Shown: positions 1-9,641, numbered from the stretch's first letter. The stretch is DNA of 41,418 nucleotides from an uncultured Chlorobiota bacterium (GCA_947311445.1 CAMZKV010000001.1:1-41418), one strand, 5' to 3'. Program-made: numbers and translations. The notes: generated by a model not told the origin, from the letters alone.

Positions 1-418
1 CTGTTTTATTATCTTTTTCTTTATTGGCAAGATGCCTTTGAGAAATCGCTTCGCTAAAACTCTTCTTTGCTTTCTGGATTAAATCTGCAATATAAGTTTT
101 ATTATCTCCTTCTATTTCTTTTGTTAATTTATTCAATTTACCCTTATAAATTAAAAAAAGTTGGCGATAATTCTTCTTATAAATTTCTGAAATCTTTTTT
201 GATTTCCCTGAGGCTTTTTTAAAATCACCTGACACAAATGCTTGCTGGGCAGCTCCTTCTATACTTTGAGCTTTAATTATTTCTTTTGAAATCTTTGATA
301 AGTCTTTTTGAATTTTTTTATCAAAAGTTTTTTTTATGTCATCAAAATAGTCATTAACTTGAGATTGACCGGATAAAAAAACAAATAATAGTACGATAGT
401 AAGTAAATTTTTAGTCAT
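1..418 (-). CDS. Secreted helical protein of unknown function, C-terminus beyond window
   Basis: Reading the minus strand from the ATG at 418 gives 139 codons with no stop before the window edge, so the C-terminus is missing. The first ~20 residues are a signal peptide (MTKNLL, a hydrophobic run, then SGQSQ), so export to the periplasm or surface is likely. The rest is rich in Lys, Glu, Ser and Ile and looks almost entirely alpha-helical, possibly coiled-coil, with a stretch EGAAQQAFVSGDFKKASGKS that resembles a TPR-like helical hairpin. I do not recognise the family. The next gene is divergent and 349 bp away, so this gene has its own promoter. The reading frame is secure; the function is unknown. 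Confidence 0.7.
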   Translation of the reverse strand, partial: MTKNLLTIVLLFVFLSGQSQVNDYFDDIKKTFDKKIQKDLSKISKEIIKAQSIEGAAQQAFVSGDFKKASGKSKKISEIYKKNYRQLFLIYKGKLNKLTKEIEGDNKTYIADLIQKAKKSFSEAISQRHLANKEKDNKT

Positions 419-767
419 CTTGTTAGTTTTTAATAAATTAATATATTATTTCTTTTTTTTAAGGTGTTTTTACATCTATTGCAAATAATTTGCCGAAAAA
501 CATAAAATTTAATACTTTTTGACATATTAATCTTTCACATATATAATCATCTGAACTGCAATGTGTTATAAAACATAATCAAATATAAGTTTTTGCTTAT
601 TTTCAATAAGTTAAGTATTTAACTACTTATATATATTCTTTATTAGAAAAAAACAAAAATTTGACGAACAGCAAAAAAACACATTAAGTTATAAACTTAT
701 AGAAATTTAAATAGTCATATTTGTAATTAAAATATTTAAATTTGTTGTTCAAAAAAACATTATTCTT
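419..767. other. 349-bp divergent intergenic region
   Basis: This very AT-rich spacer separates two divergent genes and contains no credible ORF. It must hold both promoters. For the plus-strand aminopeptidase there is a TAAATTTG box at 737-744. On the minus strand a TATATTTG box lies at 587-580, which would give the upstream gene a leader of about 160 nt; no matching -33 TTTG was found for it, so this is weak. I see no other structure here. Confidence 0.5.
737..744 (+). promoter_or_regulatory. Bacteroidota -7 promoter box (TAAATTTG) for the aminopeptidase
   Basis: The octamer matches the Bacteroidota primary-sigma -7 consensus TAnnTTTG and lies 23 bp before the ATG at 768, which implies a short leader of about 17 nt. 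No TTTG is found at the usual 19-21 bp upstream, so the match is partial. Confidence 0.35.
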
Positions 768-2834
768 ATGAGAAAAATAACATTAGCTATTTTAGCAATA
801 ATAATTATTATTTCTTCTTGCTCACAAAAAAAGACGGTTGTAAAAAATTCTGTGCAGAATAATAGCATTTTTGAAAATAAAACGCCTAATCTAAATAAAA
901 TTATTTCCGAAAAAGAAAAGCAAATAAAGACCTACAAAGCAAGTAATACAATTATTAATGACTTAATTCACACAAAATTAGAGCTGAGTTTTGACTATAT
1001 AAACAAACAAGTAAATGGTATTGCAAACATCTCATTTAAACCACATTATTACAAAACAGATTCATTGACCCTTGATGCACAGTCATTTATAATACACAGT
1101 ATTTCAATAAAAAAAAGCGAAAAAAATATTCCTTTAATATATAAATATAAAGACTCTAAAATTCATATACAATTAAACAAAACTTATTCTAAAAACGAAA
1201 CATATACTATAAGAATAGAATATACTGCAAAGCCCGAAGAAGTTAAAAATTCAAAATCTTGGGCAATTCGAGAAAACAAAGGTTTATATTTTATTAATAC
1301 TCAAAGTGATAACCCTCAAATATGGACGCAAGGAGAAACTCAATCAAGCTCTGCATGGTTTCCTACAATAGATTCTCCTAACCAAAAAATGACACAAGAA
1401 ATTTACCTTACAGTTAAAAAAGATTTCAAAACACTTTCAAATGGCAAATTAGTAAATTCTTTGCTTAATGATGACGGTACAAGAACTGATTATTGGAGGC
1501 AAGAAAAACCTCACGCTCCATATCTGGCAATGATTGCCATTGGAAATTTTACTATAATTAAGGATTCTTGGAGAGATTTGCCACTAAATGTTTATGTTGA
1601 GAAAAAAGACAAAGAAAAAGCAAAAGAACTTTTTAAAAACACCGGTAAAATGATTGAATTTTTCTCTCGAAAATTAAATTACGATTTCCCTTGGGATAAA
1701 TATTCTCAAATTGTTGTTAAAAATTTTGTTTCCGGAGCAATGGAAAATACCGGAGCAGTGGTATTTGGAGATTTTGTTTTAAATTTTAATAATGAAGAAA
1801 AAAGAAGATCTTTTGAAACTGTTGTTGCACACGAACTTTCTCATCATTGGTTCGGCGATTTAATTACTTGTGAATCTTGGGCAAATCTACCTCTAAATGA
1901 ATCTTTCGCTACATATTTTGAATATATTTGGTTAGAACACCAATATGGAAGATATGTTGCCGACATACACATTTCGGAAGAATTTAAATCTTATTCTTTT
2001 GAACATCTTTTTAAGGACGAAAATTTAATTAGATTTCATAACAAACACAGAGACAATATGTTTGATGCTCACTCATACCAAAAAGGAGGAATGATTTTGC
2101 ATATGTTAAGATACACCGTTGGCGATGATGCTTTTTGGGATGCTCTTGAATTATATTTAAAAAAGAACGAATACAAAGCCGTTGAAATACATCATTTACG
2201 TTTGGCATTTGAAGAAGTTACAGGGCAAGATTTAAACTGGTTTTTTAATCAATGGTTTCTAAATAAGGGGATTCCTGAATTAAATATTAATTACAATTAT
2301 GACTCTGCAACACAAAAAGCAAATATTAAAATTGAACAAATTCAAGACCTTAAAAAAGTTCCGTTATACAAAATTCCTGCTTATGTAGATTTTTATTTTG
2401 ATGATAAAACAATAAGAAAGAAAGTTGTTATTGATGAACAAACCGAAAATTTTGAATTTTATTTTAATAAAAAGCCTCTTGCCATAAATTTTGATGCAAA
2501 CAATTCAATTCTTTGCAAAAAAACCGAAAATTACACAAAAGAAGAATATGTGGCAATTCTTGACAAAGCTCCTTTATACATCGATAAAAACGAAGCTTTA
2601 AACAATCTAAAAACATTTTCTAACAAGTATCTTTTTAAGGTTTGCACAAAACTAACAAAACATGAATACTGGAAATTTAGATATAAAGCACTCTATAAAC
2701 TTAGTCGTTTTGAGCCAGAAGAATTAACGCTAATTGAAAAAGAAATGTATAAAAATATTTTGAAAGATTTAAGTGTAAATGATGATAATGAATGGGTTAG
2801 AAAATTGGCCTTAAAGAAATTGAAAGCAAATTAA
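768..2834 (+). CDS. M1-family zinc aminopeptidase, lipoprotein
   Basis: This 688-residue gluzincin probably removes N-terminal residues from peptides in the periplasm or at the outer membrane. The N-terminus is a lipoprotein signal with a lipobox ending in Cys18 (ISSC). An N-terminal beta domain is followed by the substrate-binding GAMEN motif at 323-327 and the zinc site HELSH at 355-359, with the third ligand Glu378 (NES) exactly 18 residues later, as in the M1 family. The ~200 residues after the catalytic domain include a helical, HEAT-like tail, shorter than the C-terminal domain of eukaryotic or E. coli PepN enzymes. All catalytic motifs are intact. Family assignment is secure; substrate preference cannot be read. 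Confidence 0.95.
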   Translation: MRKITLAILAIIIIISSCSQKKTVVKNSVQNNSIFENKTPNLNKIISEKEKQIKTYKASNTIINDLIHTKLELSFDYINKQVNGIANISFKPHYYKTDSLTLDAQSFIIHSISIKKSEKNIPLIYKYKDSKIHIQLNKTYSKNETYTIRIEYTAKPEEVKNSKSWAIRENKGLYFINTQSDNPQIWTQGETQSSSAWFPTIDSPNQKMTQEIYLTVKKDFKTLSNGKLVNSLLNDDGTRTDYWRQEKPHAPYLAMIAIGNFTIIKDSWRDLPLNVYVEKKDKEKAKELFKNTGKMIEFFSRKLNYDFPWDKYSQIVVKNFVSGAMENTGAVVFGDFVLNFNNEEKRRSFETVVAHELSHHWFGDLITCESWANLPLNESFATYFEYIWLEHQYGRYVADIHISEEFKSYSFEHLFKDENLIRFHNKHRDNMFDAHSYQKGGMILHMLRYTVGDDAFWDALELYLKKNEYKAVEIHHLRLAFEEVTGQDLNWFFNQWFLNKGIPELNINYNYDSATQKANIKIEQIQDLKKVPLYKIPAYVDFYFDDKTIRKKVVIDEQTENFEFYFNKKPLAINFDANNSILCKKTENYTKEEYVAILDKAPLYIDKNEALNNLKTFSNKYLFKVCTKLTKHEYWKFRYKALYKLSRFEPEELTLIEKEMYKNILKDLSVNDDNEWVRKLALKKLKAN

Positions 2835-2890
2835 TATTTATAAAAATTTTTATACTTTTTAAAACCTTACAACAATAAATTAAATACATA

Positions 2891-3178
2891 CTAAACTACA
2901 CTATCAACACTCCAAGCCTGCGGTTTCTCCGAAAACCACTTTTTAGTTTGAGGCCAAATATTTCTAAAGAAATCTGATTTTCTATAGTTATTTAAATCTT
3001 CTTCGCTGTTCCATTTGCTATATGTAAAGAAAAAATGTGGATCCGAAATATCCTGCAAAATTTCAAGATGCAAACAACCTTCTTGATTTCGTATAATATC
3101 TTTTATATTCTTCGTAAAACTCTTGAAATCAGAAATATATTGCTCCTGAAATTTCATCTTAACTATTCTTGTTATCAT
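2891..3178 (-). CDS. ABM-domain protein (antibiotic biosynthesis monooxygenase-like)
   Basis: This 95-residue protein has the ferredoxin-like fold typical of ABM/YgiN proteins: an opening strand (ITRIVKMKF), a helix, then GCLHLEILQDISDPHFFFTYSKWNSEEDLNNY and a terminal helix with SEKP. Members range from quinol or heme-modifying monooxygenases to stress proteins of unknown substrate, so only the fold class is supported. The start ATG (ATGATAAC) overlaps the stop of the upstream SAM-hydrolase-like gene by 4 bp (3175-3178), which indicates translational coupling in a two-gene operon. Confidence 0.8.
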   Translation of the reverse strand: MITRIVKMKFQEQYISDFKSFTKNIKDIIRNQEGCLHLEILQDISDPHFFFTYSKWNSEEDLNNYRKSDFFRNIWPQTKKWFSEKPQAWSVDSVV

Positions 3179-3954
3179 TTGAATTCTATTCTAATTTTCG
3201 TATTATAATCAAAACTTAAAAGCTCCGAAATTTTCCCTTTATTCATCGCAATTTCAAGCAAACCTAGAGAATTAAAAATTGCTGCAAACTCTCCCTCTCC
3301 AACATCTTGATACGATTTACTAATTTTATTTATTTTATATGAATGACTTCCGGCATAGATTGTGTACTTTCTGCCATCTGAAATTTCTTTAAAAAGTTCG
3401 TAAGAAATATCTGTAACTGCATTGTGGTAACTATCAATATACACTAGATGACCAAGTATAAAATCTTTTTCATAAGTAGGATTTAGAGCCATTAAACGTT
3501 TCATATCTTTTGTAGGTTCTCCAAATTCTTCAATATTTTTTCCTCTTATAATTTCACAGGCAATATCGGCAAAACGGAAAAAGGCAGGAATAAAAGAATC
3601 TTTTTTTTCATAAGAGCTTACTTTTATAAGTTCCTCAATATCAGGAGTTTCAAATGTTAAACTAAACAAACCATTATCTGCACTTATAAAAAATTGTTTA
3701 TTAACTTTTGCAATTAGATGGCTTGTTTTTTCAGAACATTCACTATCAACTCCAATTAAATGTACGGTATTATCCGGGAAATCTTTATAACTATTTTTTA
3801 AAACAAATGCAGCTTTTGAAATGCTGTGATGCTTAATATTGTGTGCTAAATCAATGATATTAATGTTGTTGCACTTTTTAAGTAATTGCCCCTTTAATCT
3901 TCCAAGAAAAAAGTCTTCGATATTTCGGTCTGATATAAGTGTAATTACTGGCAA
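3175..3954 (-). CDS. SAM hydrolase / SAM hydroxide adenosyltransferase family (DUF62)
   Basis: This 259-residue protein belongs to the fluorinase/chlorinase-like superfamily, whose common bacterial members hydrolyse S-adenosylmethionine to adenosine and methionine. Visible family blocks are an N-terminal ITLISDR...FLGRLKGQL, IIDLAHNI, the HLIGVDSE strand, the ADNGLFSL adenosine-binding loop, and GHLVYIDSYHNAVTDI (usually ID-x-FGN-x-xTNI). The Arg that normally follows the VDP loop in the catalytic Asp-Arg-His set is not apparent (the loop reads DSECSEKTSHL), so activity needs testing. It lies first in an operon with the ABM gene and is divergent from phoH. Confidence 0.82.
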   Translation of the reverse strand: MPVITLISDRNIEDFFLGRLKGQLLKKCNNINIIDLAHNIKHHSISKAAFVLKNSYKDFPDNTVHLIGVDSECSEKTSHLIAKVNKQFFISADNGLFSLTFETPDIEELIKVSSYEKKDSFIPAFFRFADIACEIIRGKNIEEFGEPTKDMKRLMALNPTYEKDFILGHLVYIDSYHNAVTDISYELFKEISDGRKYTIYAGSHSYKINKISKSYQDVGEGEFAAIFNSLGLLEIAMNKGKISELLSFDYNTKIRIEFK

Positions 3955-4030
3955 AAAATTACTTTTTAAATTTAGATAAAAAATATTTACTTTGTAAATG
4001 CAAAAATAAGCAATAGTTTGAGCTTTCCAT

Positions 4031-4966
4031 ATGAATGATAAAAAAAAATATTTAGATTCCGACTCTTTAATGGATTTTTACGGAAAAGACAGTGAAAACA
4101 TTGAAAAAATCAAACATCTTTTCCCTAAACTTAAAATTGTTATAAGAGGCGACCAAGTTAAGGCTTCCGGAGAAACAAATGAAGTTGATGATTTTTATAA
4201 ATTTATAGAAAATCTAAAGACACATATTAATAGATATAATAAACTTGAAACAAAGGATATTGTTTTAATTTTTCAAGACAAATTACAGTTTGAAAAAGGT
4301 AATGATAGCATAATTGTATATGGGGTGAATGGCAAACCAATTCTTCCTCGCTCAAAAAATCAGAAATTACTTGTTCAACAGTTTCATAAAAACGATTTAA
4401 TTTTTGCGGTTGGACCAGCAGGAACAGGAAAAACATATCTTGCTATTGCTTTGGCAGTAAGAGCCTTAAAAAACAATGAAGTTAAAAGAATTATTTTGAG
4501 TCGTCCTGCCGTTGAAGCCGGAGAAAATCTTGGTTTTCTACCCGGCGATTTAAAAAACAAATTAGATCCATACATGCAGGCTTTGTACGATGCACTTTTA
4601 GACATTCTTCCCGGAGCAAAACTTAATAAACTTTTGGAACAAGGAACAATTCAAATTGCACCGCTTGCTTTTATGCGTGGAAGAACTTTAAGCGATGCAG
4701 TAGTAATTTTAGACGAAGCACAAAACACAACTATTGCTCAATTAAAAATGTTTTTGACAAGGATGGGAGAAAACTCAAAGTTTTTAATTACCGGAGATAT
4801 AACTCAAATTGATTTACCAAACAAAAAGAACTCAGGTTTATTAAAAGTAAACTCAATTTTAAAAAAAATAAAAGGTATAGCTTTTACAACTTTTAATAGA
4901 GATGATATAATTAGACATAAATTAGTTTCTCCAATTATTGAAGCATTTGAAAAAGATGAGAAATAA
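4031..4966 (+). CDS. PhoH-like ATPase (PhoL type)
   Basis: This 311-residue cytoplasmic P-loop protein is full length for the family. An N-terminal KH-like region (KLKIVIRGDQVKASGE) precedes the PhoH ATPase core: Walker A GPAGTGKT at 128-135 and Walker B VVILDEAQN with Asp228-Glu229, then the FLITGDITQIDLP sensor segment and a conserved tail. PhoH-type proteins are linked to RNA processing and ribosome metabolism, often with YbeY; no ybeY is next to it here. It is transcribed divergently from the SAM-hydrolase gene with a 76-bp spacer. Confidence 0.93.
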   Translation: MNDKKKYLDSDSLMDFYGKDSENIEKIKHLFPKLKIVIRGDQVKASGETNEVDDFYKFIENLKTHINRYNKLETKDIVLIFQDKLQFEKGNDSIIVYGVNGKPILPRSKNQKLLVQQFHKNDLIFAVGPAGTGKTYLAIALAVRALKNNEVKRIILSRPAVEAGENLGFLPGDLKNKLDPYMQALYDALLDILPGAKLNKLLEQGTIQIAPLAFMRGRTLSDAVVILDEAQNTTIAQLKMFLTRMGENSKFLITGDITQIDLPNKKNSGLLKVNSILKKIKGIAFTTFNRDDIIRHKLVSPIIEAFEKDEK

Positions 4967-4993
4967 AAACATCAACTTTTCACAATAAATATG

Positions 4994-5001
4994 TAAATTT
5001 G
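4994..5001 (+). promoter_or_regulatory. -7 promoter box (TAAATTTG) before the TolB/barrel gene
   Basis: The octamer matches TAnnTTTG and lies 28 bp before the TTG start at 5030. A clear -33 TTTG is not seen, so the assignment rests on the -7 box and its position in the 63-bp gap after phoH. Confidence 0.35.
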
Positions 5002-5029
5002 TACTTTATAATATATCAAAATACATTAA

Positions 5030-8000
5030 TTGAAAAACATATTAAAATATAAAAGCCTTTTATTTTTATTTATGCTGATTTTTTCAGCACTTACTGCAAA
5101 TGCACAATTCTACAATGGACATCAAATGTCTTTTGGAAAAAACAGAGTTCAATTCATTAAAAAATATTGGAGATATCATAGATACGATAAGTTTGATACT
5201 TATTACTACAAAAACGGGGATAGTTTAAGCAGAAAAATTGCAAGAATTGCCGAAGAAAAAATACCCGATGTTGAAAATTTCTTTGGATATGGTCTTCAAA
5301 AAAGAGTAATTTTTGTTTGTTTTAAAAGGCTTTCTGATTTCAGAGAAAGTAATATCGGTTATAAATCTGACGATAACAACTCAAATATAGGAGGAAAAAC
5401 AAGAATAATTGATAATAAAATATTTGTTTATTACGAAGGAGACAATAAAAGCCTTGAAAAACAAATTGTTGAAGGAATAACACAACTACTTATAAACGAG
5501 ATGCTCTATGGAGGAAGTTATACTAAAAAAGTTGCAAATTCAACATTAATTGACTTGCCGGAATGGTATCAATCCGGACTTATTAGCTACCTAAGCGAAG
5601 AATGGAGTTTTGACATAGAAAACCAAGTAAAAGATGGTTTTAAAAGCAAAAAATATAAAAAAATTAACAGATTAATTGGAGAAGAAGCAAAATATGCAGG
5701 ACATTCTTTTTGGTATTTTATAGGACAAACCTATGGAAAGGATGTTATTCCAAATATTATTTATCTAACAAGGATTAACAAAAGTTCAGATGTTGGGTTC
5801 AGGTATGTTTTAGGAATGTCTATCAAAGAACTAAATCCATTATGGAAAGAATTTTTTGAAACAAAATATAACGATGACTTTGAAAACAAACTTCCGGAAG
5901 AAACATCATTAATTTACAAAGGAAAAAGAAACCGAGTATATCAAAGAGTAAAAATTAGTCCTGATGGCAGATATATTGCATATGTAGAAAATCAGTCCGG
6001 AAGATATAAAATTAAAATTTTTGACAAACAAAAAGAAAAAACAAAAACTATAAGAAAAAAGGGACATAAATTAGATCAAATTACTGATTATTCTTACCCT
6101 GTTTTAACTTGGCATCCATCAAGTAAAATAATTACTTTCTTTACAGAAGAACAAGGAAGATTAAGAATGTATTTTTACAACATTAAAAACAAAGATTTAA
6201 CAAAAAGAAATTTAATGTATTTTGATAAAATACTTTCAGCCGATTATTCTAACAACGGATTTTCCCTAGCTCTTTCAGGCGTAAAAGATGGAAAAACAAA
6301 CATTTATATTTATAACACAACTGCCGGAAATTTCAAGCAAATTACAAATGATGCCTACATTGACATTGACCCAAAATTTGTAAGTAATTCCTCAAAAATA
6401 ATCTTTTCATCTGACCGAAACAACAATACAAACAATATTGACACTTACAAACCAAAAGATTTATTTATATACAATTTAGAAGACCAAAGCATATTACAAC
6501 TTACAAAAACACCATACTTTAACGACACTCAACCCTCTGAAATTAAACAGAATACATATTTAAGTTTAACAGATGAATCTGGAATTATCGGAAGACAAAT
6601 TATAAAATTTGACAGTACAATTAGCTATATAGACACAGCAATACACTATAGATATTTTGCAAACAACTTTCTAAACAGTAACTATTCCAGAAACATAGAA
6701 GATTTTGATGTAAATAAAAGAAAACAAACTTTAGCTGAGATTATTTTCCATAATAAACGATTTAAAATTTATCAGGAAAAAATTAGTTTAAAAAAAGAAA
6801 AAATAAATTCTAAAACATATTTCAGGCAACAATACACTGAAAAATTGGCATATAAAGACAGCATAAATAAAATTAATGAACAAATATCTCTTATTCAAAA
6901 ATTTGAATTAGACAGTCTTAAAAATAATCCTCCTGATAATTTATTGCATCCCGACAGTATTCCCATAGACATAAATAATTATATTTTTGAAACCGAAAAG
7001 AATATTCAATACTACAAAATAAACCCTATTATTGATACAATTTCAGAACAAAGCAAAGACACAACTAATTTTTTACCAACTTATAACTATTTAACTAACT
7101 TTTATACAAACTATGTTACTCAACAAGTAGATTTTGGAACTCTTTCAGATTCATATCAACTATATACCGGCGATGCTTTTTATTTTTCACCCGGAATAAA
7201 TGTTTTCACTAAAATAGGAATTTTTGATTTGTTTGAAGATTACAGAGTTTCAGGAGCTTTCAGAATGGGGGCAAGTCTTAATAATTTTGAATATCTTCTA
7301 AGCCTTGAAAATCTAAAATATAAAATTGATAAACAATACATATACCACCGCCAAACATATGTTAACCAAATTATTGACCCAAGTGGACAATTTTATTTCC
7401 TTTTAAAATTGTATTCAAATGAATTTATGTATCTTTTAAAATACCCATTCAACCAAGTTTCTTCGGTAAAAGCAACACTAAGTTTAAGACACGACAAAGC
7501 AATATTTTTAGCACTTGAAAGAAGTACTCTTGCAGAACCCTCTCAACATCAGTTTTTCTCAGGAATAAAATTAGAATATAATTTTGACAACATAAAAAGT
7601 CTGGGATTAAATTTAAATGAAGGAACAAGATTCAAATTGTTCTCCGAATATTATCAAGAAGTTGACCAAGAATACACAAATATGATTGTTGTAGGTGCAG
7701 ATTTCAGATATTATAAAAAAATTCATAGAAATTTAATATTTGCAAGCAGAACAGCAGCAAGTGCTTCATTTGGAAAAAGCAGATTATTGTATTACCTAGG
7801 CGGAGTTGATAATTGGTACACTTTTAATCCAAAAAAACTAAGATTTGATAATTCTGTTGAAATAAACCAAGAACAAAACTATGTATATCAGGCAGTTGCA
7901 ACAAATATGAGAGGTTTTGTTCAAAATGCAAGAAATGGTACAAATTTTATGGTAATTAATAATGAAATTAGGTTTCCAATTATAAGATATCTGGTAAATA

Positions 8001-8299
8001 GACCTTTAAACTCGGCTTTTCTTAACAACTTCCAAATTGTTGGCTTTGCAGATGCAGGTTCTGCATGGTCAGGACTTACACCATACGATGACGCAAACGC
8101 ATACAAAACAGAAATCGTACGAAGAGGTCCTGTAACTGTTGTAATAGACAAAAACAGATGGCCAGTAGTGTTTGGGTATGGTTTTGGTCTAAGAACTAAA
8201 CTTTTAGGATATTTTGTCAGGCTAGATTGGGCATGGGGAATAGACAACGATGTTGTACTACCAAGAGTTTTTTATTTCTCCTTAAATCTAGATTTTTAA
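5030..8299 (+). CDS. TolB-like beta-propeller / outer-membrane beta-barrel fusion protein
   Basis: This 1089-residue exported protein begins at TTG; the codon before it is a stop, so no longer form is possible. Residues ~1-26 are a signal peptide (LTANAQ). Residues ~30-290 resemble a gluzincin-type peptidase domain (LPEWYQSGLISYLSEEW) but have no HEXXH, so this part is probably inactive. Residues ~295-560 carry TolB/DPP4-type propeller blades (SPDGRYIAYVENQSGRYKI, IFSSDRN). After a Lys-rich linker, residues ~700-1089 form a BamA/surface-antigen-like barrel with a C-terminal Phe (SLNLDF), the usual assembly signal. I infer an outer-membrane protein with a large periplasmic or surface head; its role is unknown. 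Confidence 0.85.
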   Translation: MKNILKYKSLLFLFMLIFSALTANAQFYNGHQMSFGKNRVQFIKKYWRYHRYDKFDTYYYKNGDSLSRKIARIAEEKIPDVENFFGYGLQKRVIFVCFKRLSDFRESNIGYKSDDNNSNIGGKTRIIDNKIFVYYEGDNKSLEKQIVEGITQLLINEMLYGGSYTKKVANSTLIDLPEWYQSGLISYLSEEWSFDIENQVKDGFKSKKYKKINRLIGEEAKYAGHSFWYFIGQTYGKDVIPNIIYLTRINKSSDVGFRYVLGMSIKELNPLWKEFFETKYNDDFENKLPEETSLIYKGKRNRVYQRVKISPDGRYIAYVENQSGRYKIKIFDKQKEKTKTIRKKGHKLDQITDYSYPVLTWHPSSKIITFFTEEQGRLRMYFYNIKNKDLTKRNLMYFDKILSADYSNNGFSLALSGVKDGKTNIYIYNTTAGNFKQITNDAYIDIDPKFVSNSSKIIFSSDRNNNTNNIDTYKPKDLFIYNLEDQSILQLTKTPYFNDTQPSEIKQNTYLSLTDESGIIGRQIIKFDSTISYIDTAIHYRYFANNFLNSNYSRNIEDFDVNKRKQTLAEIIFHNKRFKIYQEKISLKKEKINSKTYFRQQYTEKLAYKDSINKINEQISLIQKFELDSLKNNPPDNLLHPDSIPIDINNYIFETEKNIQYYKINPIIDTISEQSKDTTNFLPTYNYLTNFYTNYVTQQVDFGTLSDSYQLYTGDAFYFSPGINVFTKIGIFDLFEDYRVSGAFRMGASLNNFEYLLSLENLKYKIDKQYIYHRQTYVNQIIDPSGQFYFLLKLYSNEFMYLLKYPFNQVSSVKATLSLRHDKAIFLALERSTLAEPSQHQFFSGIKLEYNFDNIKSLGLNLNEGTRFKLFSEYYQEVDQEYTNMIVVGADFRYYKKIHRNLIFASRTAASASFGKSRLLYYLGGVDNWYTFNPKKLRFDNSVEINQEQNYVYQAVATNMRGFVQNARNGTNFMVINNEIRFPIIRYLVNRPLNSAFLNNFQIVGFADAGSAWSGLTPYDDANAYKTEIVRRGPVTVVIDKNRWPVVFGYGFGLRTKLLGYFVRLDWAWGIDNDVVLPRVFYFSLNLDF

Positions 8300-8404
8300 T
8301 CATTATTAAACTAAACTCTAAAAACAAACTAAAAAAACATTATATTAATAAAAACATTTTACCTTTACATAAACCAATCTTTTAACCTTTTAAATTTTAG
8401 TATT

Positions 8405-8926
8405 ATGATTTTAAAAAGAATTTCAATTTTTATTCTTGCAACTCTTATAAGCATTGTAAGTTTTGCACAAGACGCAAAAAACAATACAATCTCTAAAAAC
8501 TCTAACCATTTGGGAATAAATGCAGGATTTACAACAGGATTAGGATTATCTTTTAGACACTGGCACGACAAATTTGGACTACAAATAACAGCAATTCCTT
8601 TGAAAACTGATAATTTACAATTTATTAGTGCAGGAATTACCGGATTATATTCAATTGACAATCATAAAAATTTTAGACATTTTCTATATTTAGGAAACCA
8701 TATGATTTTTTACACAAGAAAAATTAGAGATTACGATTGGAGTACAGGAACAAGTACTTATCACACAAAAGAGACCCAACAATATAATGCAGGTTTCGGC
8801 TACGGAATTGAACTTGGAACAAAAGTTAGATTTAATTTAATGATTGGATATGCAGGTTATAACCTATTAGACGAGAATTTCGATTTACTCCCTACTGCTG
8901 AAATAGGACTTTATTTTCTTCTTTAA
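8405..8926 (+). CDS. Small outer-membrane beta-barrel protein, paralog A
   Basis: This 173-residue protein has a signal peptide (ILATLISIVSFAQ) and alternating hydrophobic strands. The pattern GINAGFTTGLGLSFRHW, DKFGLQITAIPLK and the closing AEIGLYFLL are those of a small eight- or ten-stranded outer-membrane barrel. It shares motifs and length with the next gene, so the two arose by tandem duplication. No function can be read. No clear terminator separates the two genes. Confidence 0.75.
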   Translation: MILKRISIFILATLISIVSFAQDAKNNTISKNSNHLGINAGFTTGLGLSFRHWHDKFGLQITAIPLKTDNLQFISAGITGLYSIDNHKNFRHFLYLGNHMIFYTRKIRDYDWSTGTSTYHTKETQQYNAGFGYGIELGTKVRFNLMIGYAGYNLLDENFDLLPTAEIGLYFLL

Positions 8927-9030
8927 AAATTAAAGGCAAATTGTTACTATGTGCAGAACAACACAATTATTGTAAATATAAATATTTAAACAACTTATTT
9001 AATATCAATTAATTAGGAAAATTTTGACAC

Positions 9031-9582
9031 ATGAAAAAATATACAGTAATAGCAATAATACTTCTTTTCTGTATTAACCTTAGCTTCGGACAAGAAAAAG
9101 AAAAAAAATTAAAAAGAAATATGTGCGGAATAAATATGGGTGCAACCACTGGAATAGGTTTCTCATATAAACATTGGAAAGATGTTTTTGGCGTACAAAT
9201 TACAGGTTTACCCATAAAAGTTGATGACGATTTTGATTTTAGTATTGGGCTAACATTTTTTAGTACAATAAAACAAAGAAAACATTTTAATATTTTTGCC
9301 TATGCCGGAGCCAATTATATGTCAAGTAATTTTAGATTTATTTTTGATATGAACCCAATATATTCATTTACAAACCTTAATAGAGAACAAGAATATTATT
9401 ATAATGAAGAAACTCATCAATCTAATTACAATGCAAATTATTTTAACACAAGTATAGGAGCCGGTGTTGAAATTGGGAAAAACCCTATAGTTACAATAAT
9501 GGCAGGATATGCTGCATTAGATTTAACAGAAAGTTTTAGTTTACTTCCAACAATTGAAGTTGGACTTCACTTTAAAATATAA
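9031..9582 (+). CDS. Small outer-membrane beta-barrel protein, paralog B
   Basis: This 183-residue protein has a signal peptide ending near NLSFGQ, followed by a basic segment (EKEKKLKRN) and barrel strands. GINMGATTGIGFSYKHW, DVFGVQITGLPIK and the closing IEVGLHFKI align with the upstream gene. It differs by a longer Tyr/Asn-rich loop in the middle (EQEYYYNEETHQSNYN), probably an exposed loop. It is followed by a convergent gap that holds an inverted-repeat element. The function is unknown. Confidence 0.75.
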   Translation: MKKYTVIAIILLFCINLSFGQEKEKKLKRNMCGINMGATTGIGFSYKHWKDVFGVQITGLPIKVDDDFDFSIGLTFFSTIKQRKHFNIFAYAGANYMSSNFRFIFDMNPIYSFTNLNREQEYYYNEETHQSNYNANYFNTSIGAGVEIGKNPIVTIMAGYAALDLTESFSLLPTIEVGLHFKI

Positions 9583-9641
9583 TTTTACCTTATTAAAAAT
9601 TGTTTTAAAAAAAATAAAAAACAAATTAATAATAAAAGTTA

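Noticed and set aside
2835-2855. A terminator after the aminopeptidase gene (TATAAAAATTTTTATA)
   Set aside because: The palindrome consists only of A and T, so the hairpin would be too weak, and such palindromes are expected by chance in this composition.
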